From NCBI RefSeq assembly GCF_002204745.1, contig NZ_NIRR01000008.1:1-64000 (forward strand): DNA of 64,000 nucleotides, written 5' to 3'. Below the pieces are notes generated by a model, which was given only the letters and a program-made list of their open reading frames with translations, ran no database searches and was not told where the DNA came from. Of the stretch, positions 17,504 through 25,350 are shown piece after piece (within the stretch, counting starts at the first letter, position 1; each line of letters begins with the position of its first letter). Position numbers and translations under genes: made by a program. Source of the DNA: Hymenobacter amundsenii. Its GTDB lineage: Bacteria; Bacteroidota; Bacteroidia; Cytophagales; Hymenobacteraceae.

Positions 17504-18025
17504 ATGCCTTCCGACCTTATGCAGACGCCCGAAACCACCCACCGCATTCGGTTTCAGGACTGCGATATGCTGGGCCACCTCAACAACGCCCGCTACCTCG
17601 ACTACTTCCTCAATGCCCGCGAGGAGCACGTGTTGCAACACTACGCCCTCAATATGGGCCAGCTTGCTCAGGAGCAGGGCTCGGGTTGGGTTATTACGAA
17701 GCACCAGCTGGCCTACCTGCGCCCCGCCCGCCACGCTGAAACCGTCCGCATCCGCACCCAGGTTATCCACTTCGATAACTCCAACCTGGTAATCGAAATG
17801 CAGATGCTGCGCGAAGATGGGCTCCAGCTAAAGGCCTTGCTATGGTCGGAAATGGCATTTGTGCGCTTGCCCGGCGGCACCCGCACCGACCACTCCGATG
17901 CGCTGATGGACTTGCTCGATACGCTGGACGTGGAGCAGGTGGAATACGAGCCCGACGGGTTCGACGACCGGGTAAACTCCTTGCGCAAACAGCTTAAAAA
18001 AGCCCGCAAAAGCGAAGATGAGTAG
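17504..18025 (+). CDS. Acyl-CoA thioesterase, hotdog fold
   Basis: This 173-residue protein is of the 4-hydroxybenzoyl-CoA thioesterase (FadM/YbgC-like) type. It begins with HRIRFQDCDMLGHLNNARYLDYF, where Asp in DCDMLGHLN is the usual catalytic position, followed by the hotdog helix NAREEHVLQHYAL and strands WVITKHQLAYLRPAR and LVIEMQML. It would hydrolyse an acyl-CoA, but the substrate is unknown. The C-terminal 45 residues are charged and may be a family extension. ATG at 17504 is used; the Met at 17519 is an alternative. A terminator follows. Confidence 0.85.
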   Translation: MPSDLMQTPETTHRIRFQDCDMLGHLNNARYLDYFLNAREEHVLQHYALNMGQLAQEQGSGWVITKHQLAYLRPARHAETVRIRTQVIHFDNSNLVIEMQMLREDGLQLKALLWSEMAFVRLPGGTRTDHSDALMDLLDTLDVEQVEYEPDGFDDRVNSLRKQLKKARKSEDE

Positions 18026-18111
18026 GCCGGCCGGATCTGGGGCGGGAGGCTGATGAAGGCAGCAATGCCAAAATCCTGTTTAACCCCTGTTGATTTCTAC
18101 CGTTAAAGAAG

Positions 18112-18143
18112 AACCGAAAGCGCCCCGGCGTTTTCGGTTTTTT
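18112..18143 (+). terminator. Terminator after the thioesterase gene
   Basis: The stem aaccgaaagcgcc pairs imperfectly with ggcgttttcggtt and is followed by a run of T. It lies 87 bases after the stop. Confidence 0.75.
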
Positions 18144-18168
18144 ATTCACCATACCTAACCTGAATCCT

Positions 18169-18723
18169 ATGAGCATCTTTGGAAGCGACGCCTTGAAAGG
18201 CAAGAAAATAGCCATTGTAGCCACCGACGGTTTCGAGCAATCGGAACTCGAAAAGCCCAAAAAATACCTTGAAGGCGAAGGAGCCGAAACCCACGTCATC
18301 TCCCTGAAAAGCGGCTCTATTAAGGGCTGGGACGAGAAAGACTGGGGTAGTAAGGTAGACGTAGACAAGGTAATCGGCGACGTGAAAGTGGCCGACTACG
18401 ATGCCTTGGTGCTGCCCGGCGGCCAGATGAACCCCGACGTGCTGCGCACCGAGGCTGCAGTGGTCAGCTTTGTGGGCGAGTTCGTGCGCTCGGGCAAGCC
18501 CGTAGCGGCCATCTGCCACGGCCCCTGGACCCTAATTGAGGCCGACACGGTGCGCGGCAAGAAAATGACTAGCTGGCCCAGCCTCAAAACCGATATCAAG
18601 AACGCTGGCGGCCACTGGGTCGACGAATCAGTAGTTGTTGACGGCAACCTCATTACCAGCCGCAACCCCCAGGACCTACCCAACTTCAACGAGAAGATCA
18701 AGGAAGCCCTGACGGCTAAGTAA
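18169..18723 (+). CDS. PfpI/YhbO-type DJ-1 family protein
   Basis: The 184-residue protein has the DJ-1/PfpI fold: KIAIVATDGFEQSELEKP contains the conserved Glu, DALVLPGGQMNPDVL the middle strand and PVAAICHGPWTLIEA the nucleophilic Cys at about 116 followed by His. Relatives are described as deglycases or stress-related cysteine peptidases (YhbO, PfpI); which activity applies is not clear. It is cytoplasmic and appears to be transcribed alone, between two terminators. Confidence 0.9.
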   Translation: MSIFGSDALKGKKIAIVATDGFEQSELEKPKKYLEGEGAETHVISLKSGSIKGWDEKDWGSKVDVDKVIGDVKVADYDALVLPGGQMNPDVLRTEAAVVSFVGEFVRSGKPVAAICHGPWTLIEADTVRGKKMTSWPSLKTDIKNAGGHWVDESVVVDGNLITSRNPQDLPNFNEKIKEALTAK

Positions 18724-18768
18724 GCACCCAGCGCGGGCCTGTTCGCAGTCCGAACCTGGCCCTAAACC

Positions 18769-18801
18769 AAAGCCCCTGACGTCTGCACGTCGGGGGCTTT
18801 T
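18769..18801 (+). terminator. Terminator after the PfpI-type gene
   Basis: The stem agcccc-t-gacgt pairs with acgtc-g-ggggct around a short loop and is followed by tttt. Confidence 0.8.
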
Positions 18802-18866
18802 GCGTGGGTTAAAGGTCGATGGTTTGCGCTGCCCGCTACTACCAAATGGCTACATCACCGGCCAGT

Positions 18867-19367
18867 TTACGGCACTACTTCCAGTAATCGGTCCACAAAC
18901 TGGTGGTAGGTGAAGTAAAGACCCAGGTCGAAGCAGAACAGAAATCCGCCCTGCAGCCACACCGAGCGGGCGTAGCCCCGCAACCGCTCGGGGCGGGTGG
19001 CCGTGGGCGTGGCAGCGCGGCGGTACAGCCAGAAACCGACAAGCACATAAAGCACATCGAGGGCCGCGTTAAGCAGCAGGATGTTCTCGAAACTGGCCTG
19101 AGCCGCGAGGCTTTCGGGCAACGTAAGTCCGGCCACCTGATTTGGGTGCGCCCGCAGCATACCCCACACGGCCAACACCACGTTCACCAGGTTCCAGGCC
19201 ACGTTCATGAAGTGGAAGTGGTGCACCGCCAGGCGGGCATCTGTGCGCGATACGTAATAGCCGCTTACAACTAAGTTAAGCAGACCCCAGGCCCCGAGTA
19301 AGGCCATGCCGTGTTCGGCCAGCAGCTCTCGGGCTTGGTTGACGGCGGGGAGGGAAGCCAGTAACAT
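18867..19367 (-). CDS. Four-helix membrane protein, DUF6992-like
   Basis: The 166-residue protein has four hydrophobic segments: MALLGAWGLLNLVVSGYYV, HFMNVAWNLVNVVLAVWGML, LLLNAALDVLYVLVGFWLY and GGFLFCFDLGLYFTYHQ. The conserved-looking FHFMNVAWNLVN motif matches the pattern remembered for the Bacteroidota DUF6992 family. It is expected in the inner membrane; no function is known. It precedes the outer-membrane barrel gene's 3' end but is separated from it by a terminator. Confidence 0.65.
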   Translation of the reverse strand: MLLASLPAVNQARELLAEHGMALLGAWGLLNLVVSGYYVSRTDARLAVHHFHFMNVAWNLVNVVLAVWGMLRAHPNQVAGLTLPESLAAQASFENILLLNAALDVLYVLVGFWLYRRAATPTATRPERLRGYARSVWLQGGFLFCFDLGLYFTYHQFVDRLLEVVP

Positions 19368-19385
19368 AACGAAGGGAAAAGAAGC

Positions 19386-19416
19386 AAAAAAAGGAAGCCC
19401 CGCAGGACTTCCTTTT
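19386..19416 (-). terminator. Terminator of the outer-membrane barrel gene
   Basis: The arms aaaaggaag (19389-19397) and cttcctttt (19408-19416) form a stem that, on the minus strand, is followed by a U-run. It lies 26 bases past the stop of the barrel gene. Confidence 0.75.
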
Positions 19417-19441
19417 GATGATGCGCCGGTGGTAAGTGGGC

Positions 19442-20149
19442 CTAACGGGCGATGCCCAGTCCTACATACACCTGGAAAGCGCCGTTTTTGATGTTATCGA
19501 GTCCCTGCGCCGCAGTGGTGCGGGGGTTCTTGATGATATCCTGGAAACCGGCCACGTAGCGGCCGCCAATGCGGGCCGGGCCCACGCGGGCTTCGAGACC
19601 GGCAGCCAGGCCGTAATCGAGGCTGTGGTAGTCGTAGGTGTCTTTGTCGCTGGCAATCTTGCGCTCTACCCCGTTTTCGCGCACTTTGGTCAGCAGCGAA
19701 ACCTGGGGGCCTACGTGCACACTCACGTTATCGAGGAAATTGTACACCAGCAGCACCGGTACCTGCAGGTAGTCGAGGCGAGTGTTGTATGCCCCGTTTA
19801 TAGTTTGGCCCTGGGAATTGGGCAAGCCATTGTTGCCAGCAAAACCCTGGCGGCTATAAAGCAACTCGGGCTGAATCGAGAACTTGTCGCTGAAGCCGTA
19901 CTGGGTGTACACGCCGGCGTGGAACGTGTTGTAAACGCCTTCGTCGGAGTAGTTTTTCTTATCGTCGCCGCGGAAATGCGAAGCCGTGAAGCCGCCCTTG
20001 ATGCCGAAGCCGGTGTTGCGCGAATCGTGGCCGCTGCTGCCGGAAGGATAATCGGTCGAAGACCGGATGCCACCGGGGCCTTCAGTTTGGGCCAGGGCTG
20101 GGGCGGCGCTCAGGGCGCAGCCAGCTAAAAGAAGGGCAAAGTGTTTCAT
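19442..20149 (-). CDS. Outer-membrane beta-barrel protein (PorT/OmpA-like)
   Basis: The 235-residue protein has a signal peptide ending in APALAQ and then alternating beta-strands typical of an eight-stranded barrel: GFGIKGGFTASHF, FHAGVYTQYGFSDKFSIQPELLYSRQG, LDYLQVPVLLVYNFLDNVSVHVGPQVSLL and the C-terminal FQVYVGLGI. This fits the outer membrane protein beta-barrel (porin family, OMP_b-brl_2) group common in Bacteroidota. Cargo or ligand is unknown. The start at 20149 matches the signal peptide. Confidence 0.85.
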   Translation of the reverse strand: MKHFALLLAGCALSAAPALAQTEGPGGIRSSTDYPSGSSGHDSRNTGFGIKGGFTASHFRGDDKKNYSDEGVYNTFHAGVYTQYGFSDKFSIQPELLYSRQGFAGNNGLPNSQGQTINGAYNTRLDYLQVPVLLVYNFLDNVSVHVGPQVSLLTKVRENGVERKIASDKDTYDYHSLDYGLAAGLEARVGPARIGGRYVAGFQDIIKNPRTTAAQGLDNIKNGAFQVYVGLGIAR

Positions 20150-20319
20150 AAGAAGAGAATTCAGCGGGAATAAAACGCCGACCCGGCGGTAAGACCCCTG
20201 GGGCCTTAGTGGTCAGCTACAAGCCGCTATACTGTCTTGGGGCAGGAAAGTTACACGGTATCTTCCCTGAATGCCTAAATGTTGTACGCCTGCGCAAAGG
20301 CTAATCAGCGCCGAAAAAC

Positions 20320-20327
20320 TATCTTTG
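20320..20327 (+). promoter_or_regulatory. -7 box of the tRNA gene (TATCTTTG)
   Basis: A full TAnnTTTG match lies 34 bases before the first base of the tRNA. No TTG is found at the usual distance upstream. Confidence 0.5.
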
Positions 20328-20361
20328 TCTCTTTACGGCCGCCGCCACGTTGGCTTTACTT

Positions 20362-20439
20362 GGGGTGTTAGCTCAGTTGGTTCAGAGCACTACCTCGACA
20401 AGGTAGGGGTCATCGGTTCGAGCCCGATACGCCCCACCA
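20362..20439 (+). tRNA. tRNA-Val (GAC)
   Basis: A full cloverleaf is visible. The acceptor stem is ggggtgt with acgcccc, the D-stem gctc with gagc, the anticodon stem ctacc with ggtag, the variable loop gggtc, the T-stem atcgg with ccgat and the T-loop ttcgagc. An encoded acca ends the gene. The seven-base anticodon loop is tcgacaa, giving anticodon GAC (Val). The base at position 33 is then C rather than the nearly universal U. A serine tRNA with anticodon CGA is ruled out because the variable arm is short. Confidence 0.9.
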
Positions 20440-20457
20440 TAAAGCCATCCGAATCCG

Positions 20458-20490
20458 AAGATAACCGCCCCAACCCGGCGGTTATCTTTG
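20458..20490 (+). terminator. Terminator of the tRNA gene
   Basis: A perfect 12-bp stem (20458-20469 with 20477-20488) around a 7-base loop lies 19 bases after the tRNA. Its 3' arm contains TATCTTTG, which also matches a -7 promoter box and could serve the next gene. Confidence 0.75.
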
Positions 20491-20535
20491 TGTCGGGCCC
20501 GGCCGGTGGTGGCTGGCTCGCGTAACTTACCGCGT

Positions 20536-21459
20536 ATGCTCTCCATTGCCTGGGCTCCCTGCTACGCCCACCCGCTGCCCGCCGCCCACCGTTTTCCGAT
20601 GCTCAAGTACGAGTTGCTACCCGAGCAGCTGCTGCGCGAAGGCACGGTGCCCGAAACGGCCTTTTTTCGGCCTGTACCACCGCCCGAAGCCGATATTGCC
20701 CGGGTGCACGACACCGATTATCTGCGCCGCCTGCAGGCCGGGGAGCTGACCCGGGCCGAGGAGCGAGCCACCGGTTTTCCGTGGAGCCCCGAGCTGATAG
20801 TCCGCGAAACCACTATTCTGGGCGGTACCCTCGAATGCGCCCGGCGGGCGCTGGCCAGCGGTGGGGTGGCCCTCAACATCGCGGGCGGCACCCACCACGC
20901 CTTCCGCGACCGGGGCGAGGGGTTTTGCCTGCTCAACGACCAGGCCGCGGCCGCGGCTTATCTGCTGGCCCACCCTGAGTTGGGCGTGCGCCGGGTACTC
21001 ATCATCGACCTCGATGTGCACCAGGGCAACGGCACGGCCAGCATTTTTGCCACTGAGCCCCGGGTATTTACTTTCAGCGTACACGGCGCCCGTAATTACC
21101 CTCACCGCAAAGAAGTCTCCGACCTCGACCTGCCTTTGCCCGACGGCACCACCGACGGCGCCTACCTGGCCCTGCTCCGCGACGCGCTGCCCCGCCTACT
21201 GGCCGAGCACCAGCCCGATTTCGTGTTTTATCTGGCCGGCGTCGATGTGCTGGCCACCGACAAGCTGGGCCACCTGAGCCTGACCCGCGACGGGTGCCGC
21301 CAGCGCGACGCCTACGTGCTTGGCCTATGCCACCAGCACGGCCTTCCAGTGGTGGTCTGCATGGGGGGGGGGGTATTCGCCCAACATCATCGACATCATC
21401 GAGGCCCACGCCAACACCTTCCGGGTCGCCGCCGATTTGTGGGGATGAGCGGTGAATGA
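20536..21459 (+). CDS. Histone deacetylase-like amidohydrolase, frameshifted near the C-terminus
   Basis: The protein is a zinc-dependent deacetylase of the arginase/HDAC fold. AGGTHHAFRDRGEGFCLLND carries the His pair at about 120-121, LIIDLDVHQGNGT the Asp and His metal ligands at about 160-162, and YLAGVDVLATDKLGHLSLT the second metal Asp. Substrates could be acetylated proteins, polyamines or acetoin-like compounds. As read, the last 30 residues are out of frame: after an 11-G run at 21363-21373 the protein continues VFAQHHRHHRG. With ten G the frame gives MGGGYSPNIIDIIEAHANTF and stops at 21448 (303 residues), restoring the catalytic Tyr of the GGGY loop. This may be a sequencing error, a mutation or a slippery switch. 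The start at 20536 matches the family N-terminus (SIAWAPCYAHPLPAAHRFP). Confidence 0.85.
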   Translation: MLSIAWAPCYAHPLPAAHRFPMLKYELLPEQLLREGTVPETAFFRPVPPPEADIARVHDTDYLRRLQAGELTRAEERATGFPWSPELIVRETTILGGTLECARRALASGGVALNIAGGTHHAFRDRGEGFCLLNDQAAAAAYLLAHPELGVRRVLIIDLDVHQGNGTASIFATEPRVFTFSVHGARNYPHRKEVSDLDLPLPDGTTDGAYLALLRDALPRLLAEHQPDFVFYLAGVDVLATDKLGHLSLTRDGCRQRDAYVLGLCHQHGLPVVVCMGGGVFAQHHRHHRGPRQHLPGRRRFVGMSGE

Positions 21460-21476
21460 GAAAAACAACGTGTCAT

Positions 21477-22199
21477 TCACTCATTCACCATCTCACCTAT
21501 TACCACCACCTGCCAACGGAAGGCCCAGCGCCAGCGCAGGGTGTAGCGGACGATGCCAGCGGCGGCCAGCAGGCGCTTCAACTCGGGGCGGGTGAAGGCG
21601 CGGGCCACCGACAGGGGCGCATCGTGCTGCACGAGGTGGGAGCCGCCCAGCAGCCGGGTAAGCCACCGGATGCTGTGGTAGGCCAGCGGGTGGCGGTGCA
21701 AATCGTTGATGATGACGGCCAGACCGGCTTGCCGGTGCCATTGGGCCAGCATAGTAGTAAGTTGGGCGTCCGAGAAGTGGTGGCAGAACAGACTGGCCGT
21801 GAGCACGTCGAAGGGCTGCTGCTGAAATTCGGCGGAAAAGATATCAGCCTGCTGAAAACTGATTTCGGGGTACGCGGTGGCTTTAGCGGCCGCGTAGTCG
21901 AGCATGAAGGCGTTGGCATCAATGCCCACCAGTTCGACGGGCACGTGGCGGCGGCGGGCCCAGCGGGCAATCTGGCGGAGCGTGTCGCCACCCCCGCTGC
22001 CCAAATCGGCCAGGCGCAGGGGGCGGCCGGGCGGGAAGTGGGGACGCAGGCGGTCGAGGGCATCGAGCACTGGGGCATAGCCGCCGAGCCAGGTGTTCAC
22101 CGTTTCCAGCTCGTCGAGGTTCTGGCGCAACTCGTCGGAAGCCAGCGTCAGGTCATCCATCAGCTCCTCCTGCTCCGAGCGGACGCGCAAATCAGCCAT
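21477..22199 (-). CDS. SAM-dependent methyltransferase of a type III PKS operon
   Basis: This 240-residue class I methyltransferase has the SAM-binding motif LRLADLGSGGGDTLRQIA, the acidic strand-2 end LVGIDANAFML and the motif-II-like QADIFSAEFQQQPFDVLTASLFCHHF. The C-terminal part VARAFTRPELKRLLAAAGI is typical of O/C-methyltransferases in polyketide pathways. It is the third gene of a minus-strand operon after the FAD oxidoreductase and type III polyketide synthase (52 bp gap), so it probably methylates the polyketide product, for example a phenolic hydroxyl. This substrate is inferred from context only. Confidence 0.85.
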   Translation of the reverse strand: MADLRVRSEQEELMDDLTLASDELRQNLDELETVNTWLGGYAPVLDALDRLRPHFPPGRPLRLADLGSGGGDTLRQIARWARRRHVPVELVGIDANAFMLDYAAAKATAYPEISFQQADIFSAEFQQQPFDVLTASLFCHHFSDAQLTTMLAQWHRQAGLAVIINDLHRHPLAYHSIRWLTRLLGGSHLVQHDAPLSVARAFTRPELKRLLAAAGIVRYTLRWRWAFRWQVVVIGEMVNE

Positions 22200-22250
22200 G
22201 TTTCGTAAGGTGGAAAGTGGAGAGAGAAGCGTGGTGAATGAGCGAAAATG

Positions 22251-23429
22251 CTACCGTACTTCGCTCAGCACTTCCATCGCGCTTCTCACCTCGGCTACGT
22301 CAGGTATATTCTCCTGATTGGCCACGGCCACCGTGAGCAGCATGGCTTCCAGCGTGAGGCCGGGACCAAAGGCGAAGCTGAGCACCGGCGCCCCCGCGTC
22401 GGCGGCCGTAAGGTCGGCGAGCAGGTCGCGCAACACGAACAGCACCGTCGCCGACGACATGTTGCCGTACTCGCGCAGCACTTGGTAGGCGTAACGGTTG
22501 TCGTGGGTCGAGAGGCCCAGCGCCTGCTCAATCGACTCCAGTATTTTGCGGCCCCCCGGATGAATGGCGAAGGCCCGGATATCGGCCAGCTCCACCGGCA
22601 AATCGGCCAACAGGCGCTGGGTAAGCTGCCCAATGCCCTGCTGAATCATGCGGGGCACGTAGGAGGAGAGCGTCATCTCGAAGCCGAAGTCGTTGATGTG
22701 CCAGGCCATATCGGCGTGGCCATCGGGCTCCAGGTCGCAATGGAAGGCTGTAAGGTTCAGGCTGGGCCGGTTGGCCGCCGGTTCGCTCTGCACCAGCACC
22801 GCCGCCGCCCCGTCGCCAAACAGGGCGTTGGAGATGAGGTGGTCATCTTCCTGGCTTTTCTGAAAATGCAGCGTGCACAGCTCGGTGCATACCACCAGCA
22901 CCCGCGCCCCGGGCGTGGCCCGGCAGAAAGCATTGGCCAGCTTGAGGCCGTTGATGGCCGCGTAGCAGCCCATAAAGTTCACGCAGGTCCGTTGCACGTG
23001 GCCCGGCAGCCCGAGCGCGCCCACCAACTCAATGTCGAGGCCCGGGGCATACATGCCGGTGCAGCTAACCGTAATGAGGTGGGTAATGGAGCGGAGCTCG
23101 ACCTCGGGCAGCTGGGCCAGGCAGGCCTGCACAGCCTCCACCGACAGTGGTAGGGCAAACCGGCGGTACTCCGCCATGCGCCGGCCCACCGACGGGAACG
23201 GCTCCAGGCCCGGTGTATTTGGAAAGAATTCGAACTCACCGTTCACCCGGGCATAATCGGGCAGTACAGAATAGCGGTGGCCAATGCCCGACACCCGGTA
23301 CAGCGCGTGCAGTTTGCGCGCGCCGCGCTCGTCCAGCTCCAGGGCCTGAGCCATGAAATCGGCAATTTGGGTTTGAGGGATGCGGTGGGGCGGATTGGCG
23401 GTGCCGATGGCACACAAATAACTACTCAT
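22251..23429 (-). CDS. Type III polyketide synthase
   Basis: This 392-residue enzyme is a homodimeric chalcone/stilbene synthase superfamily member. It shows the full Cys-His-Asn triad: Cys at about 155 in CVNFMGCYAAINGL, His at about 290 in FAIHPGGRKILES and Asn at about 322 in EYGNMSSATVLFVL. It condenses a starter acyl-CoA with malonyl-CoA units to make a pyrone, resorcinol or related aromatic. The starter is unknown; bacterial relatives often use long-chain acyl groups to make alkylresorcinols or alkylpyrones. The ATG at 23429 (MSSYLCAIGTANPPHRIPQ) matches the family start; the longer frame adds 52 unrelated residues. It lies between the FAD oxidoreductase and methyltransferase genes. Confidence 0.92.
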   Translation of the reverse strand: MSSYLCAIGTANPPHRIPQTQIADFMAQALELDERGARKLHALYRVSGIGHRYSVLPDYARVNGEFEFFPNTPGLEPFPSVGRRMAEYRRFALPLSVEAVQACLAQLPEVELRSITHLITVSCTGMYAPGLDIELVGALGLPGHVQRTCVNFMGCYAAINGLKLANAFCRATPGARVLVVCTELCTLHFQKSQEDDHLISNALFGDGAAAVLVQSEPAANRPSLNLTAFHCDLEPDGHADMAWHINDFGFEMTLSSYVPRMIQQGIGQLTQRLLADLPVELADIRAFAIHPGGRKILESIEQALGLSTHDNRYAYQVLREYGNMSSATVLFVLRDLLADLTAADAGAPVLSFAFGPGLTLEAMLLTVAVANQENIPDVAEVRSAMEVLSEVR

Positions 23430-23581
23430 TGGGGGCAGTTTACGTAAAAAACAACCGGTTGGGGTACAGGTTTCGGGGCGATATTGCCCAGCGGCTGGCA
23501 ACGGAGGGGAAGCGGCAGTAGCTGAACAGGTTAGCAGGCTGCCGGTCAGGAGTAAGCAGGAACAAAAATCAACCCTAAAAA

Positions 23582-24697
23582 TCAAAAAGCTTCGCCGTGG
23601 GTCCGGCGCATCAGCGCCCGCACGGCCCCGGGCCAGTGGCTTAGGCCACCCACAGTCAGCTCGCTGAGCAAAGGCTGACCAAATAGCCGCTGTACTGCCC
23701 GGCCTACCCGCAGCCGCCGCCCGAATTGCCCCTGCCAGTCGGCCGAATAGGTGGCTTCCAGTTGGGGGCGGCTGAGGTGCCCGCGTAGAAACGCATCGGT
23801 GCGGGCGGCGGCTAGGCTGGCCCCATGAATGGCCATGGCCATGCCATTGCCGCAGAGCGGCGTGATGAGGCCGGCCGCGTCGCCGGCCAGCAGCACGTGC
23901 CGCTCGACGCAGGTTTTGGGGGCGAAGGAAATTTCGTTGATAACCTCGGGTTGCGGGTATAGCACCTCGGCCGTGCTGAGAATATGATGCAGGTGCGGGT
24001 TGCGGGCCAGCACGGCGGCTTCCATGGCCGGAATAGTGCCGTGGGCCTTGAGATTGCGCCGGGTAGTAAGGTAGCAGAAGCAGTACTTGTCGTCTTCGAT
24101 GGCCGAAATGCCTGCGTAGCCGTCGGCGAAGTTGTGAAGTGCAATCAGGTCGCGGGGCATGGCGGGGTAGCGCAGGTGGTACTTCACACCCAGGTAGGGC
24201 GAGCGTTGGCTGAAAAATGGCCGTTCCAACTGCCGGTCGAGGGCGCTACGCTTGCCGTAGGTGCCCACCACTACCCGGGCCGGCAGGCGGCGACCATCGG
24301 AGAGCACCACCTGATGGGCATCGGTGGCCGCCTCGAATTCCACATCCGTGACGGTAGCGTGCAGTACCTGCCCGCCGGCCTGCTGCAGAAGCTGGTACAG
24401 AAACTCATCGAGCTGGTAGCGGCTGATGCCGAAACCACCCAGGTCGAGGGGCACTTCGAGCACCCGGCCCGCCGGGGAGCTGACCTGCAAGCGGCTGATG
24501 TGAGCGGGCGCCAGGGCTTCTACCTCGGCCCCAAGCCGGCGCAGGTAGGGCAGCACCTCGTTCGACACATACTCGCCGCAAACCCGGTGGAAGGGATACT
24601 GCCGGCGCTCGACCAGCGTAACGGCGTGGCCGCGCAGCCGCAGGTCGAGCGCCGCACAAAGTCCCCCCAAACCGCCGCCAATGATGATAACGTCCAA
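23582..24697 (-). CDS. FAD-dependent oxidoreductase, geranylgeranyl-reductase-like
   Basis: The 371-residue flavoprotein starts with the FAD-binding motif DVIIIGGGLGGLCAALDLRLRG and ends its first strand pair with LVERRQYPFHRVCGEYVS. The second FAD motif is VLLAGDAAGLITPLCGNGMAMAI. This layout is that of the geranylgeranyl reductase/UbiH-like monooxygenase group. It may hydroxylate or reduce the polyketide made by the downstream synthase. The start is a TTG at 24697, because no ATG precedes the glycine-rich motif. It is the first gene of the three-gene operon; the next gene starts 152 bp downstream. Confidence 0.85.
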   Translation of the reverse strand: MDVIIIGGGLGGLCAALDLRLRGHAVTLVERRQYPFHRVCGEYVSNEVLPYLRRLGAEVEALAPAHISRLQVSSPAGRVLEVPLDLGGFGISRYQLDEFLYQLLQQAGGQVLHATVTDVEFEAATDAHQVVLSDGRRLPARVVVGTYGKRSALDRQLERPFFSQRSPYLGVKYHLRYPAMPRDLIALHNFADGYAGISAIEDDKYCFCYLTTRRNLKAHGTIPAMEAAVLARNPHLHHILSTAEVLYPQPEVINEISFAPKTCVERHVLLAGDAAGLITPLCGNGMAMAIHGASLAAARTDAFLRGHLSRPQLEATYSADWQGQFGRRLRVGRAVQRLFGQPLLSELTVGGLSHWPGAVRALMRRTHGEAF

Positions 24698-24791
24698 CTT
24701 ATTTCGCAGGGTAAACGGTTGCAGATGAGCGGCAAAACGAGTCTTTCATCGAAGATGTGTTATATTTCATGGGTTTAATAAAATGGGGTGG

Positions 24792-24799
24792 TATTTTTG
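24792..24799 (+). promoter_or_regulatory. Possible -7 box (TATTTTTG)
   Basis: A full TAnnTTTG match lies 77 bases upstream of the start at 24877. No good TTG is seen 19-21 bases further upstream. Confidence 0.3.
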
Positions 24800-24876
24800 T
24801 CAACCCAACAGCCTGTACGGCCGTTTAGTATTAGCTGGCCCGGCAACAAATACCAGCCTGCTCCCAATTGTACGAT

Positions 24877-25245
24877 ATGATGCCACACCTACGCGCTTTT
24901 TTTCTGACTTTATTGCTGACTACCGGGCTTTCCAGTGGCTTGCATAGCGCTCAGGCGCAACCCACGGTGGTGCCCCGGCCAACGGCGGCCGATGAAAAGG
25001 CCCTGACCGTGTATCCCAACCCCAGCACGGGTATCGTCCATATTGCCATCAACGGCTTCGAGGGCCGCAAGCTGGAACTACGGGTACTCAACGTTATCGG
25101 CACGGTCATGTACCGCGAAACGCTGACCGAACTCAACGACCGTTACACCCGCACGCTCGACCTGAGCAGGTTCACTAACGGCCTGTACTACGTAAAGCTC
25201 GAATCCGACACGTCGAGTGAGATGCGTAAGCTCGTCATCCGTTAA
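24877..25245 (+). CDS. T9SS sorting-domain protein with almost no passenger
   Basis: The 122-residue product has a signal peptide (RAFFLTLLLTTGLSSGLHSAQAQ), a linker of about 15 residues and then only a type A T9SS C-terminal sorting domain: ALTVYPNPSTGIVHIAI, LELRVLNVIGTVMYRE, LDLSRFTNGLYYVKLES and MRKLVIR. Such domains normally direct a larger cargo across the outer membrane. Here there is no cargo, so it may be a small surface protein or a remnant. ATG codons at 24877 and 24880 are both possible starts. A bidirectional terminator follows. Confidence 0.85.
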   Translation: MMPHLRAFFLTLLLTTGLSSGLHSAQAQPTVVPRPTAADEKALTVYPNPSTGIVHIAINGFEGRKLELRVLNVIGTVMYRETLTELNDRYTRTLDLSRFTNGLYYVKLESDTSSEMRKLVIR

Positions 25246-25295
25246 GCTGCCTCCTGGCGCGGCTTCGGCCAATGGCGCTCGAAACCAACCTTACG

Positions 25296-25328
25296 AAAAG
25301 GGCCCCTGCCATGGCAGGGGCCCTTTTT
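25296..25328. terminator. Palindromic bidirectional terminator
   Basis: The 32-bp sequence 25296-25327 is fully self-complementary around ccatgg, with A and T runs at its ends. It can serve both the T9SS-domain gene (plus strand) and the small membrane protein gene (minus strand). Confidence 0.85.
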
Positions 25329-25350
25329 GCGTAGGAGTAAATCCTGCAGC

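Noticed and set aside
20390..20406. tRNA-Ser with anticodon CGA
   Set aside because: Shifting the loop by one base breaks the 5-bp anticodon stem, and the short variable loop is wrong for tRNA-Ser.
23429..23585. Longer N-terminus for the type III polyketide synthase
   Set aside because: The extra 52 residues are unrelated to the family and overlap the end of the upstream gene; MSSYLCAIGTANPP is the normal start.
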